Source: Bacteroidota bacterium
GTDB lineage: Bacteria; Bacteroidota; Bacteroidia; B-17B0; Aurantibacillaceae
NCBI GenBank assembly: GCA_016711805.1
Contig: JADJSH010000011.1
Coordinates: 105,773-169,772, forward strand
Direction: 5' to 3'
Length of the DNA: 64,000 bases
Made by a program: the position numbers and the translations under genes
In this document: in pieces, positions 25,179 through 35,429 of the stretch
Position numbering within the stretch: position 1 is the first letter of the stretch
How the letters are laid out: every line of letters starts with the position of its first letter
Notes under the pieces: generated by a model
What the model was told of the DNA's origin: nothing
Databases searched by the model: none
Seen by the model: the letters and a program-made list of their open reading frames with translations, nothing else

Positions 25179-26069
25179 ATGAAATATATCAATTTAATTA
25201 TAATTGTTTTGTTATGCTCGTCTTGTTTACGACTAGATGATAATTTATATAATGTCGAAGATAAAATCACCGAATACAAATTGGATAATTATACTGGAGA
25301 ACAAGATTTTATTTTAGATAATTCATATCTTATTCCAGATAGTTTAATTCATCATTTTACTTTGTCATCTAAAGGACCTGAGGATAATAATGCAACCACT
25401 ATTCATGCTATTTATATTGGCAGTATTTCTAAAATACAAACGGATACAGTCATCATGTATTGCCACGGTAATAAATGGCACATGGATTTTTACTGGCAAC
25501 GTGCCAAATTATTAGCACACACGTCGGGTAAAAACAAATACGGTGTGTTAATGATTGATTACCGAGGTTATGGGCTAAGTGAAGGTGAGCCAACAGAAAA
25601 TGGATTGTATGCTGATGTAGATGCAGCTTTACAATGGTTAAAATTAAAGGGATTAACTAATAATCGTTTAGCGATTTATGGTTTTAGTATGGGTTCAGCG
25701 CCAGCTTGTGAACTCTCTAATAAGCCAAGAAGCATGACACCTTCTAAACTCATTTTAGAGGCTCCATTTGCTTCGGCGGATGTGATGGCTAATGATGGAA
25801 GTGGATTAAATATGCCAGGGTCTTTTTTTACAAATTTAAAAATAGATAATGCGGAAGAAATTAAAACAATAAGCCAACCTTTTTGTTGGATACATGGAAC
25901 TAATGATAATTTTTTAAATATCAATACGCATGGCGAATTAGTATATAAAAATTACAACGGAAATTACAAAGAAGCTCATAGGGTAAGTGGTGCAGACCAT
26001 GGCGAAGTGCCCGAAAAAATGGGCTTTGATAATTATTTAAATACATTGAGTACCTTTATAAAAAAATAA
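25179..26069 (+). CDS. Alpha/beta-hydrolase lipoprotein
   Basis: The start at 25179 gives MKYINLIIIVLLCSSC, a lipoprotein signal. The rest is an alpha/beta-hydrolase: the oxyanion region MYCHGNK, IDYRGYGLSEGEP, the nucleophile elbow GFSMGSAP (Ser about residue 173), an acid near WIHGTNDNF, and the catalytic His in GADHGEVP near the end. The likely role is hydrolysis of an ester or peptide at the cell surface or periplasm; the substrate is unknown. It sits between an unknown lipoprotein and mrp, 3 bp before the latter. Confidence 0.8.
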   Translation: MKYINLIIIVLLCSSCLRLDDNLYNVEDKITEYKLDNYTGEQDFILDNSYLIPDSLIHHFTLSSKGPEDNNATTIHAIYIGSISKIQTDTVIMYCHGNKWHMDFYWQRAKLLAHTSGKNKYGVLMIDYRGYGLSEGEPTENGLYADVDAALQWLKLKGLTNNRLAIYGFSMGSAPACELSNKPRSMTPSKLILEAPFASADVMANDGSGLNMPGSFFTNLKIDNAEEIKTISQPFCWIHGTNDNFLNINTHGELVYKNYNGNYKEAHRVSGADHGEVPEKMGFDNYLNTLSTFIKK

Positions 26070-26072
26070 AAT

Positions 26073-27167
26073 ATGCCAATTACAGTAGATAGCGTTATAG
26101 ACGCCCTAAAATATGTAGACGATCCAGATCTTAAAAAAGATTTAGTGACTCTTGGAATGATTAAAGATGTAGTAGTCGATGGAAAAAATGTAGCCTTTAC
26201 GGTTGTATTAACTACACCTGCTTGCCCGATGAAAGATATGATACATAATGCCTGCGTAAATGCGGTGAAACATTATGTAGATAAAGAAGCGGTGGTTAAT
26301 GTTAACATGACGGCTAATGTTACTTCTACAAGAGATAAAGACATGGGAACTTTATCGCAGGTAAAAAATATTATTGCCGTAGCTTCTGGTAAAGGTGGAG
26401 TAGGTAAATCTACTGTTTCTGCGAACTTAGCAGTAGCATTAGCAAAACAAGGAGCAAAAGTTGGCTTAGTAGATGCTGATATTTACGGCCCATCTCAAAC
26501 GATTATGTTTGATGTGGTAAACGATATGCCAGGAAAGGGCGAATATGAAGGCAAACCAAAAATGAAACCAGTAGAAAGCTACGGAGTAAAATTAAACTCT
26601 GTTGGTTTTTTAGCAGGACCAGATCAGGTGATTGCTTTACGTGGACCCATGGCGTCAAAAGCATTAACACAATTATTTACAGATACCGCTTGGGGAGAAT
26701 TAGATTATTTAATTATTGATTTACCTCCAGGAACGGGCGATATCCAAATTACTTTGTGTAGCACAGTTCCTATTACAGGAGCAGTGATTGTAAGTACGCC
26801 ACAAGCAGTAGCTTTAGCGGATGCTAGAAAAGGAATAGCCTTATTTAAATTGCCTGCTTTAAACGTACCAGTTTTAGGTATTGTTGAGAACATGGCTTAT
26901 TTTACCCCAGAAGAATTACCAGATAATAAGTACTATATTTTTGGAAAAGACGGAGCGAAAAATTTAGCGGAAGAAATGAACTTGCCATTATTAGGGCAAA
27001 TTCCTTTAGTGCAAAGTATTCGTGAAGCGGGTGATGTTGGACGCCCAGCGGTTTTACAAGAAACGACGCCACAAGCTTTAGCCTTTAGAGAAATGGCGCA
27101 AAACATTGCACAACAAGTAGCCATTTTAAATGCTAATAAAATAAAAGAAAAAGCAGCGACTGCTTAG
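26073..27167 (+). CDS. mrp: Mrp/ApbC-family iron-sulfur cluster carrier ATPase
   Basis: This 364-residue protein has an N-terminal MIP18/DUF59 domain (about residues 5-85, with TPACPMKD) and a deviant-Walker P-loop domain (ASGKGGVGKSTVSANLAVAL, LVDADIYGPSQ, LIIDLPPGTGD). Mrp proteins carry and deliver Fe-S clusters. The C-terminal CxxC that holds the cluster in many homologues is absent: ENMAYFTPEELPDNKYY stands where a CPHC is usually found. A strong terminator follows 20 bp later. Confidence 0.94.
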   Translation: MPITVDSVIDALKYVDDPDLKKDLVTLGMIKDVVVDGKNVAFTVVLTTPACPMKDMIHNACVNAVKHYVDKEAVVNVNMTANVTSTRDKDMGTLSQVKNIIAVASGKGGVGKSTVSANLAVALAKQGAKVGLVDADIYGPSQTIMFDVVNDMPGKGEYEGKPKMKPVESYGVKLNSVGFLAGPDQVIALRGPMASKALTQLFTDTAWGELDYLIIDLPPGTGDIQITLCSTVPITGAVIVSTPQAVALADARKGIALFKLPALNVPVLGIVENMAYFTPEELPDNKYYIFGKDGAKNLAEEMNLPLLGQIPLVQSIREAGDVGRPAVLQETTPQALAFREMAQNIAQQVAILNANKIKEKAATA

Positions 27168-27187
27168 CTTAGTTTAAATTTTAATTT

Positions 27188-27223
27188 AAAAAGCTCCTTC
27201 ATGTTTTTGAAGGAGCTTTTTTT
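27188..27223 (+). terminator. Intrinsic terminator after mrp
   Basis: AAAAGCTCCTTCA and TGAAGGAGCTTTT form a 13-bp stem with a 6-base loop, followed by a T-run. Confidence 0.9.
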
Positions 27224-27250
27224 GTTATTGAGATAAGAATACGTTAGAAG

Positions 27251-27817
27251 TTATGCTTTCTTTTTCCAGTCATATAACGCTTGCCTTTTCCTACTTTCTA
27301 ATGTGTCAATTGTTAAACCAGAAATGTCTAATAATTTATAGATTGTAATTCCTTCGTCATTCCCAAGTTTATCTATTGGCTTGAATTGCAAATTAGTTTT
27401 GTCAAAATCTATTATATAACCGTGAGATACTAAATCATCATTATTCAACTCAATTGTTACTAGTTTACTTTTGTCAAACATTATTTTTAATAGCTCATAC
27501 TGCCAGTATTCACTATTAGTTAGCTTCATGCTTTTTACTGTTTGTTTAGAAATCTTAGCTTTATTTTCGAAAAGAAATTGTAACGACTTTGCATAATCGT
27601 CATCCGATTCAAATGTTTCAATGTTGTCAATTTTCTCAATCATAAGACCATCCTCAACACCATATTTTGTGATATGTTGCAAAATAATTAATGTATCTGT
27701 ATAGTCAACAATATAGCCAACATAAATATCGTCACCTTCATTATATTTTCTAACGCTAATTATTGATTTTGTCTTTTTTGAATGAGAAAGAATATTTTCT
27801 AGTATTTTGTTTTTCAT
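27251..27817 (-). CDS. Hypothetical protein with internally duplicated domain
   Basis: This 188-residue soluble protein is made of two related halves. GYIVDYTDTLIILQHI with GVEDGLMIEKIDNI in the first half aligns with GYIIDFDKTNLQFKPI and GNDEGITIYKLLDI in the second; in both halves a strand pair is followed by a Gly-Glu/Asp turn and a hydrophobic strand ending in Ile. The pattern suggests a small beta barrel repeated twice. I know no family for it. It stands alone between the mrp terminator and the two-component genes. Confidence 0.65.
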   Translation of the reverse strand: MKNKILENILSHSKKTKSIISVRKYNEGDDIYVGYIVDYTDTLIILQHITKYGVEDGLMIEKIDNIETFESDDDYAKSLQFLFENKAKISKQTVKSMKLTNSEYWQYELLKIMFDKSKLVTIELNNDDLVSHGYIIDFDKTNLQFKPIDKLGNDEGITIYKLLDISGLTIDTLESRKRQALYDWKKKA

Positions 27818-27964
27818 CTTAATATATTTTAAGCTTACTAATAACTTGCGTTTATCTACATTAAAAAATTTGATTATCTACAAAGCAAGAAGATATAAGC
27901 GAATGTTTATCATCGTTTAGTAAATATAATAATTAATATGAAATCTTAATAAACGATTTTCAAA

Positions 27965-28699
27965 TCAAAACAAATTCAACTTCTGCAACAATTCCGCTCG
28001 GCTATTTTCACTTACTGGAATTTCCTTACCATTTATTAAAACTTCTTTTGGATTTACTTTTTCAATATGTTTAAGGTTCACTAAAAAGGAACGGTGCGTT
28101 CTAAAGAAATGAAATAAGGATAATTTTTCTTCCACCACTTTTAAGGTATAACTTAAAATGTATTTTGTTTGCTTGGTATAAATGATGCTGTAATTGTCGC
28201 AAGCTTCGGCATATAATACATCGGCGTAATTTACTTTTACTAAGCTGTGTTTGTCTTTAATAAAAAAGTGGTCGTTCACTAAAAACGAATCAGAGAAAGA
28301 TACTTGTGTATTTTCTTTTTGCAAATTAAAAGAGTGCCAAGCTAAATTTATTTGTGTTTGTATATCGCCAGCTTTAAATGGTTTTACAATAAAGCCAAAT
28401 GGATTAGTCAATTTTACGCGTTCTAATGTTTTGGCATCCGTATTTGATGAAATAAAAATAAATGGTTTTTTGTAATGTTGATTGATGTAATGCGCGATGT
28501 CAATCCCATCTGGCCCATCTCCTAAATTAATATCCAATAAAATTAAATCTGGGTTTTCTTTTTGCAATAGTTCTTTTGCATCGGTAAAGTTATCAGCGAT
28601 GCCAGCACTGTTAAAACCTGCATCTAATACATATTGTTCAATATGGTCAGCAATTAAAGGCTCATCTTCTACGATTGCTATTTTTAAATCAGATGTCAT
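27965..28699 (-). CDS. LytTR-family response regulator
   Basis: The N-terminal receiver domain has the acidic pocket (IVEDEP), the phospho-acceptor Asp in LILLDINLG near residue 56, and the conserved Lys in VKPFK. The C-terminal LytTR DNA-binding domain spans about residues 140-244 (FRTHRSFLVNLKHIEKV). It shares 11 bp with the end of the kinase gene upstream, so the two form a coupled pair. Targets are not visible here. Confidence 0.93.
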   Translation of the reverse strand: MTSDLKIAIVEDEPLIADHIEQYVLDAGFNSAGIADNFTDAKELLQKENPDLILLDINLGDGPDGIDIAHYINQHYKKPFIFISSNTDAKTLERVKLTNPFGFIVKPFKAGDIQTQINLAWHSFNLQKENTQVSFSDSFLVNDHFFIKDKHSLVKVNYADVLYAEACDNYSIIYTKQTKYILSYTLKVVEEKLSLFHFFRTHRSFLVNLKHIEKVNPKEVLINGKEIPVSENSRAELLQKLNLF

Positions 28700-30466
28700 A
28701 TAACTTAAAGCTATTAATTTTTAATTGTATGCTCGTGCCTTTTTCGGAAGTATCTTCGGTAATATCGGCGCGTAATTTACGGGATAAGGATTTAATTAAT
28801 TTAGTTCCAAACGAAGTACCTGATGCATTTATGGATGCTTGTTTTCCTACGCCATTATCAGTCACTATTAATACAAGAGCGTCTTGTTGTTTATTGAGAG
28901 TGATGGTAATCTCTGGTTTTTCAATGGATAAAAAAGCATATTTGCAGGCATTGGTAATCAATTCAGCTGTAATTAAACCAATAGGAATAGCAGATTCCAA
29001 ATCCATATTCAGGTCAGCTACTTTGCATGTTAATTGAATTGGTGTGGTAGTGACGGATGACGAAAAGTTCTTCAATATATCAAAGGCTAACTCTTGCAAG
29101 TAGGTGTTAATTTTTATTCCTCTGATATTATCAGATTGATATAATCGTTGATGAATCAATGAAATAGCATTAATACGACTTAAGCTATCTTCGATCACTC
29201 GCATTGATTTTTCGTCTGTTAAATCTCTTGCTTGTAAATCTAAAATAGAAGACACCATTTGTAAATTGTTTTTGACGCGATGGTGAATTTCGCTCATCAT
29301 CACTTCTTTTTGTTCTAAATTCGCTTGTATGGCGGCGTTTTTTTGTTCCAATAAACTATTTACTTTTTGCTTATTTCTAAAAAGGAGTATGGTAAACACT
29401 AAGGAGATTAAAATGACGACAATCACCACAATTAATAATAATTGTTGTTTGGTGTTAGCTTCATCATCAATTTTTTTCTGTAATTCAATTTCCTTTACCT
29501 TTTGTTGATTCTTTTCTACATCAAATTTGGCCTGCATTTCGGCAATCGCATCATTTTTATCTTGATTAAACAAGGTGTCTTTTAACGAAGCGTAATTTTG
29601 AAAACTGGCATAAGCATTTTTGTAATCACCCATCGAAAATAAAATATCGGCCATGGTTTCGTGGCAAAACAATTCTCTTTCAACGGAGCCAACTTCTTTG
29701 CTTATTACAATACTTTTTTCGGAATAAGCTTTGGCAGTTTCAAATTCCTTTAATTCTTTATAGCAGGTTGCTAACGAATTGTAATTGGTAATTAAATGGT
29801 ATTTATTATTTGATTTTAAAGAATATTGTTCTGCTAGTTTGTAATAGCTAATGGCTTTGGCATACTCTTTTTTTGCATAATATATTTTTGCTAAGGAGTT
29901 GTAGGCTGGTGCAAATCCTGGTTCGTAATTTATTTCTTGATAAATTTTTAATGCTTCGTTATAGTTGATTTCAGCCAAATCCATTTTTTTGACATAGGTG
30001 TATGAAATGCCTTGGTTAATATAAACACCCGCTAAATCTTTTTTATTGGTGGTTTTTTATAAAGTTCACTCGATTTATCATAGTATTTTAAAGCATTGTC
30101 GTATTGGTATTGCAGGTAATAAGCAATTCCCATTTGAGAGTAACAGTGTGCTAGTTCATTAATGTCTTTTAATTCTTCAAATAATTTAATGGCTTCAATA
30201 AATTGTTTAATAGCAATATCTGATTTGCCATTTACATAGTTACAGATGGCTAGGTTTTTGGTGGCGGCGGCAATACCTCTTTTAAAGTTTACTTCTTTGG
30301 CTAATGTTAAGGCTTCTTGAGCTAAATAGCTGGAGCTATCCACATCTACTTTACTTAAATTTTCTGAACGCTTATTTAGCGTATTGATTTTAGCCGTGTC
30401 AGTTTGAGACAAAGCCTGTTGGGTTATAAAAAGGATGACGAAAAGAAAAAGTTTGTTCATAGCCAC
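28689..30466 (-). CDS. TPR sensor histidine kinase, split by a frameshift
   Basis: The gene starts with a signal peptide (LFLFVILFITQQALSQ) and several TPR repeats, then a membrane span (LLLIVVIVVILISLVFTILLF), a short coiled coil, a HisKA_2-type phospho-acceptor domain (EIHHRVKNNLQMVSSIL, His likely the acceptor) and an HATPase domain (IGLITAELITNACKYAF, LIVTDNGVGK). The two halves lie in different frames. One base is missing in the A6 run (T run at 30053-30058 on the plus strand); adding it joins SELYKK to TTNKKDLAGVYINQG. It is the cognate kinase of the following LytTR regulator, overlapping by 11 bp. Confidence 0.88.
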
Positions 30467-30569
30467 ATTAAAAATACACTCATTTACTCAAAAAACGAAG
30501 GTATTCGCCCTATTTTTTTTACGTTCCTAGGTTAATGGCGCAATTTTAGGCTAATCAAAAATTAAAACC

Positions 30570-33245
30570 ATGAAAAAAATATTTACAACATTAATGATTT
30601 TAGGAGCGAGTCTCTCTAGTTTTTCTCAAAAATTGGACACTGTTTACCGTAACGCAGGGTATGGACAAATGGAACACGTAGGACTATTTAAAGAGTCTAA
30701 CGGAAATGTCATTATGGCGGGATCATACGCTAGTGGTATTAATGATATTGATCCCGGTTCTAATACTGTACCATTACCACCTGCAAATAATTTTGGGTTT
30801 TATTTGATTAAGTATAATGATTTAGGATCTTATTTAGGTCATATGAGTGTGAGCGGAACTGCAAATGTTTTAGCACAAGATGCTGCCAGAGACGCTTCAG
30901 GAAATTATATTATTATAGGTGAGTTTACTGGAACCACAGATTTTGACCCATCAGCAAACACATTTACCGTAAATTCAGGAACATCGCAAGGAAAAGCATT
31001 TATTGCGAAATATGATGCTAATTTCAATTTCTTGTCTGTATATACATTTACAGCGACTAATTATAGTGCTTTTCAATCTGTGAAAGTAGATGCTGCTGGG
31101 AAAATTTATGTTGGTGGATATTTTTGGGGAACTCAAGATTTTGATGTAGGCATTGGTGTTGCTAACGAAACATCAACAACTACAGGCTCGAATGTTTTTC
31201 TTATATATGATTCTAGTATGAATTTATTAAACCGATTTGTAAATTTTGGTAGATTTAAAACATTGTGTGAAGTAGATAATAGTGGAAATATTTATTTGGC
31301 TGGTTTGTTTAATGCTAATAGTGATTTTGACCCTTCACCTTCAACTTATACATTAACTCCTGTTGGAGGAAGTGATGTATTTATTGCTAAATATAATTCA
31401 TCTATGGTTTTACAATGGGCAGGGCAAATTGGTAATACAAATAGTGAAAACTTAAAACAATTGAAATTAGATGGTAATGGAAACCCAATATTATTAGGTG
31501 AATTTTCTGGTACTGTTGATTTTGATATGAACACTAGTTCTACCTATACTTTAACATCTGTAGCAACAGATAATTTTTTAGTTAGAATTTCAGCTTTAGG
31601 TTTATTTAATTGGGCAAGGCATTATCAATTAAGTAATGTATTTAACAATGTTATCGGCGATAATGTAGATGTGGATGCTAATAATAATATTTATTTAACC
31701 GGCGCATTTTCTGGAACTAAAAATTTTAACAATGGTGGAATTGCGTTTACTATGGTTGCTACAGGAGATGTAGATGGTTTTGTTGAGAAGCTAGATAATA
31801 CTGGTGCTCAACAATGGTGTTTTAGATTTGGCGGCAGTACTCCGGGTTATAATTACACTGGCGGACATTGTATTTCTATTGAAAATTCCGGACAGATTGA
31901 TTTAATTGGCTCTATGAGGTCAGTGAATGATTTTGATCCTTCACCTTATGACTCTATTTCTATCACGGCATATTCTGGTTTTTATAATAGTTTTATTGCT
32001 AAATATAATCAGTTAAAAACATTAACAGTTGCTACACCATCGTTATGCGCTGGTAATACTTTAACGGTACCATATTCTATTAACGGAACATGTAATGTTG
32101 GAAATATTTTTACAGCACAACTTTCAGATGCAACTGGTAGCTTTGCTTCTCCTGTTTCTATTGGAACAATCAGCGCCACTTCATCTGGAACTATTACTGC
32201 TACAGTGCCTTCTACGGTTGCGTATGGCACAAATTATAGAGTTCGTGTTGTATCATCAAATCCAGTTCAAAAAGGAGAAAGAAATAATTCTAATATTTTA
32301 ATTAATAATGCTCCATCAGTATTATCATCACCAAGTAGTAAAACAGTCTGTATAAATGCGAATACCTCTTTTACATCTGCAGTTTCATCTAATTCTACGA
32401 CTGTACAATGGTATTTTAATTCATCTCCTGTAAGTACAGCAACAATGGCAACCATATCTCTTCCTGCAGTTCAATTATTAAATGCAGGAAATTATTATTT
32501 AACAGTAACAAATGGTTGCGGTTCGGCTAACTCAAATACGGTTACTTTAACAGTAAATAATCCTTCAGTTACTGTATCTGGATTATTGTCGGTTTGTGCT
32601 GGGCAATCAACAACGCTAACAGCAGCTGGAGCAGCTAATTATTCTTGGAATACAGGAGTTAACTCTTCATCTATTACATCTTCACCTTCAGCTAATACTA
32701 ATTATACAGTAACAGGTGTAGATGCACAAGGATGTATAGATACAGAAACTTTAACTGTGGTTTTAAATGCATTACCTACAGTATCTTTGTCTACCAGCAA
32801 TGCTATTATTTGTACTGGAGAAACTAGTACTTTAACAGCAACTGGAGCAAATACTTATTCATGGAACACAACTTCTAGTGGTTCAGCTATTGTTGTTAAT
32901 CCAACTACTAATACAGTTTATACTGTAACAGGAACAGATGCAAACGGATGTTCAAATTTATCTACGATAACTCAATCTGTCTCTTTATGCACTGGTATTA
33001 CTCAATTAGTAAATGAATCATCAGTTTCTGTATTCCCAAATCCATTTACGGATGTAATTACTATTAAAAATACTTTTGATAATTCTAGTATTGTGATTGT
33101 TGATGTTTTAGGTAAAGTAGTTTTCGAAAAACAGATTGTATCTTCAGAAACAAGCATTGATTTAAGCGAATTAAAAACTGGTTTTTATCAATTAATAGTT
33201 AAAGGAGAAGACAATTCATATACTCAAAAAATAATAAAACAATAA
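30570..33245 (+). CDS. Secreted repeat protein with type IX secretion sorting domain
   Basis: This 891-residue protein has a signal peptide (MKKIFTTLMILGASLSSFSQ), then about ten SBBP-like beta repeats of roughly 45 residues, several marked by a DFDPS/DFDMN core (for example GTTDFDPSANTFT and ANSDFDPSPSTYT). Ig-like domains follow (about 590-820), two of which share the form TLTAxGAxxYSWNT. The last 75 residues are a T9SS type A sorting domain (SVFPNPFTDVITI ... LKTGFYQLIVKGED). It is likely exported through the outer membrane and attached to the surface or released. A poly-G tract starts 8 bp after the stop. Confidence 0.9.
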   Translation: MKKIFTTLMILGASLSSFSQKLDTVYRNAGYGQMEHVGLFKESNGNVIMAGSYASGINDIDPGSNTVPLPPANNFGFYLIKYNDLGSYLGHMSVSGTANVLAQDAARDASGNYIIIGEFTGTTDFDPSANTFTVNSGTSQGKAFIAKYDANFNFLSVYTFTATNYSAFQSVKVDAAGKIYVGGYFWGTQDFDVGIGVANETSTTTGSNVFLIYDSSMNLLNRFVNFGRFKTLCEVDNSGNIYLAGLFNANSDFDPSPSTYTLTPVGGSDVFIAKYNSSMVLQWAGQIGNTNSENLKQLKLDGNGNPILLGEFSGTVDFDMNTSSTYTLTSVATDNFLVRISALGLFNWARHYQLSNVFNNVIGDNVDVDANNNIYLTGAFSGTKNFNNGGIAFTMVATGDVDGFVEKLDNTGAQQWCFRFGGSTPGYNYTGGHCISIENSGQIDLIGSMRSVNDFDPSPYDSISITAYSGFYNSFIAKYNQLKTLTVATPSLCAGNTLTVPYSINGTCNVGNIFTAQLSDATGSFASPVSIGTISATSSGTITATVPSTVAYGTNYRVRVVSSNPVQKGERNNSNILINNAPSVLSSPSSKTVCINANTSFTSAVSSNSTTVQWYFNSSPVSTATMATISLPAVQLLNAGNYYLTVTNGCGSANSNTVTLTVNNPSVTVSGLLSVCAGQSTTLTAAGAANYSWNTGVNSSSITSSPSANTNYTVTGVDAQGCIDTETLTVVLNALPTVSLSTSNAIICTGETSTLTATGANTYSWNTTSSGSAIVVNPTTNTVYTVTGTDANGCSNLSTITQSVSLCTGITQLVNESSVSVFPNPFTDVITIKNTFDNSSIVIVDVLGKVVFEKQIVSSETSIDLSELKTGFYQLIVKGEDNSYTQKIIKQ

Positions 33246-33252
33246 ATTTGTT

Positions 33253-33587
<335 letters not shown>

Positions 33588-33620
33588 AAAAGGAGCTGCC
33601 CAAAATAAGCAGCTCCTTTT
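33588..33620. terminator. Intrinsic terminator after gldM
   Basis: AAAAGGAGCTG (33588-33598) and CAGCTCCTTTT (33610-33620) form an 11-bp stem beside the gldM stop. T-runs on both sides suit termination in both directions. Confidence 0.85.
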
Positions 33621-33622
33621 GT

Positions 33623-35287
33623 TTATGCTTTTATTTTAATTTTTGCAAAAGGTATAGTTACTATATCACCATTTGGTTTTCGTACTTTTATATTATCGAT
33701 ATAAGCTACTTGCCCTGCTCTCATGTTATTTAAAGCTGTCTTAGCTGCTGGCGATAAATTATTTCCTTGGCAACTAATATCACCTCCGCCTTGCACAGAC
33801 ACTTCAAAACTTTTTACTACAAAATTTACGGGAAACATAAACCCTACAGACTCAGCACCAACACCTCCCAATGTTCTCACCTCATTTCTTGTAAGCTCTA
33901 TGGTTGATGTTGCTAGCTTGCCTCCTATTTTTAAATAGGGAGGTGGAATATCTTTTACTCTAAATGTTTTTACGGGTCCTTGTTGTTGGTAAACCCCATT
34001 TACTTTAGCGGCAACTGTTACGGAGCAGGTTCCAGCAGATTTAACGGTAATGACATATTTTCCTGCCGTAGATGGTGTGGCTACAGCTCCACAACCAGTT
34101 ACTGTAACTTTTAAATCGGCAGGAGAAAAACCAGCACATGATGCACTTACAGGATTTTCGATGCCTGCGTAAAAAATATTCATGTTATCTGCTGCAACGG
34201 CACTAAATGGTGGCGCTACGGTGTATGTATAGTCAAATGGATAATATTCATTTTCTCCTCTAGCATTTTTATATACCACTACACCTTTTAAATCTTTTTG
34301 TCCAACGCTACTGGTAGTTGTTTCATATTTACCTATGCCATCATTTACAGTTAATGAAGAACCAGGAATGGATAATTTTTTTGTAATAGTATCATAACTA
34401 GCACCTACTAATACTTGCATTTTTTCTGGAGTTAATTCGCTACTAGAGGCGCCTAATACAACATCTGCTTTAAATGGTTGTCCTGCTAATACATAGGCAG
34501 AAGGAGAAATAACCTTAGCATATAATTTATTAAACTTAAAAGTAAATTTACTGGAGGCTGCTGCAAAGGTGTGTAAAAACTCAGATTCTAAATTTTTCAT
34601 GTCGGCTTGTATTTTATCCAAATTAGTAATAACAGCAGCCATTGGCATGTGATAAAAATTCTCTAATTCCCAATTCAATTTTACGCCTTCTTTTATAATG
34701 TTTCTATCAGTAGGTTTAATTGTGCCTAATTTTTGTTTTAAAGTGGTAATACTTTCTGCGTCTAATTTTGTTTTAGTGTCTTTTTGCATATTATCTATTA
34801 AGCCTAATAAATCAGTATGCAAAGTGGTTAATTGCAAACGTAAATCTTTTGCCGAATATTTTGTATCAATGGGTTTTGTTTCGTCCGAACCAATTAATAA
34901 ATAAGTGGGCGTATCAAAGTCATCCAACTTTTCCATGAATCGTAATTGCGACGTGTCTTGTTTGGCTACACCTTCTGTTTTTCTTGTAATCATTACTTTC
35001 ATACTATCAATATAAGCGTCAACAATCCGAATGCTTTTCTGTGTCTCAATAGATTTTAGCAGATAGGGTTTTGCTTCAAAATTTCCATCGTTCACGTAGG
35101 CTTCGAAAGCTTTTTGTACTCGGCTATTATTTTCATCTAAAATCACTTTGGATTTGCCAATGCTTTCATCAACCATGACGAATCCTTGTAATATTTCTTT
35201 AGATACATTGAGGGCTAAAAGGGCGGTGAGTACTAGGTACATCATGCCAATCATCTTTTGTCTGGGAGTTTCTTTTCCTGAGCTCAT
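33623..35287 (-). CDS. gldM: Gliding motility / type IX secretion protein GldM-like
   Basis: GldM (PorM) is the periplasmic shaft of the T9SS motor, anchored with GldL in the inner membrane. I chose the Met at 35287 (MSSGKETPRQKMIGMMYLVL), which gives the typical N-terminus with one membrane span immediately followed by ALNVSKEILQGFVMVDESI. The long periplasmic part has several beta domains, including the C-terminal pair that contacts the PorK/N ring. At 554 residues it is near the family length. The usual partners gldK, gldL and gldN are not adjacent, so this may be a solitary or second copy. Confidence 0.88.
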   Translation of the reverse strand: MSSGKETPRQKMIGMMYLVLTALLALNVSKEILQGFVMVDESIGKSKVILDENNSRVQKAFEAYVNDGNFEAKPYLLKSIETQKSIRIVDAYIDSMKVMITRKTEGVAKQDTSQLRFMEKLDDFDTPTYLLIGSDETKPIDTKYSAKDLRLQLTTLHTDLLGLIDNMQKDTKTKLDAESITTLKQKLGTIKPTDRNIIKEGVKLNWELENFYHMPMAAVITNLDKIQADMKNLESEFLHTFAAASSKFTFKFNKLYAKVISPSAYVLAGQPFKADVVLGASSSELTPEKMQVLVGASYDTITKKLSIPGSSLTVNDGIGKYETTTSSVGQKDLKGVVVYKNARGENEYYPFDYTYTVAPPFSAVAADNMNIFYAGIENPVSASCAGFSPADLKVTVTGCGAVATPSTAGKYVITVKSAGTCSVTVAAKVNGVYQQQGPVKTFRVKDIPPPYLKIGGKLATSTIELTRNEVRTLGGVGAESVGFMFPVNFVVKSFEVSVQGGGDISCQGNNLSPAAKTALNNMRAGQVAYIDNIKVRKPNGDIVTIPFAKIKIKA

Positions 35288-35405
35288 AGTAGTAGTTTTA
35301 GTATAGGTTAGTGGTTTTTGGTTAATCATATAATCGTAGATGAAAAAAAAGTGACAAGAGTTTATAAAAAATAGTTTGAGAATCCATTTATTTTATAGGC
35401 TTGCT

Positions 35406-35413
35406 TATCTTTG
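35406..35413 (+). promoter_or_regulatory. Putative -7 element of the aspartokinase gene
   Basis: TATCTTTG matches TAnnTTTG and lies 16 bp before the chosen start codon. No convincing -33 TTTG at the right distance is seen. Confidence 0.45.
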
Positions 35414-35429
35414 TTCAAACAAAAAATGT

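Noticed and set aside
32009..32455. Minus-strand frames within the T9SS substrate gene
   Set aside because: They are the mirror of Thr/Ser-rich repeats; no homology or start signal.
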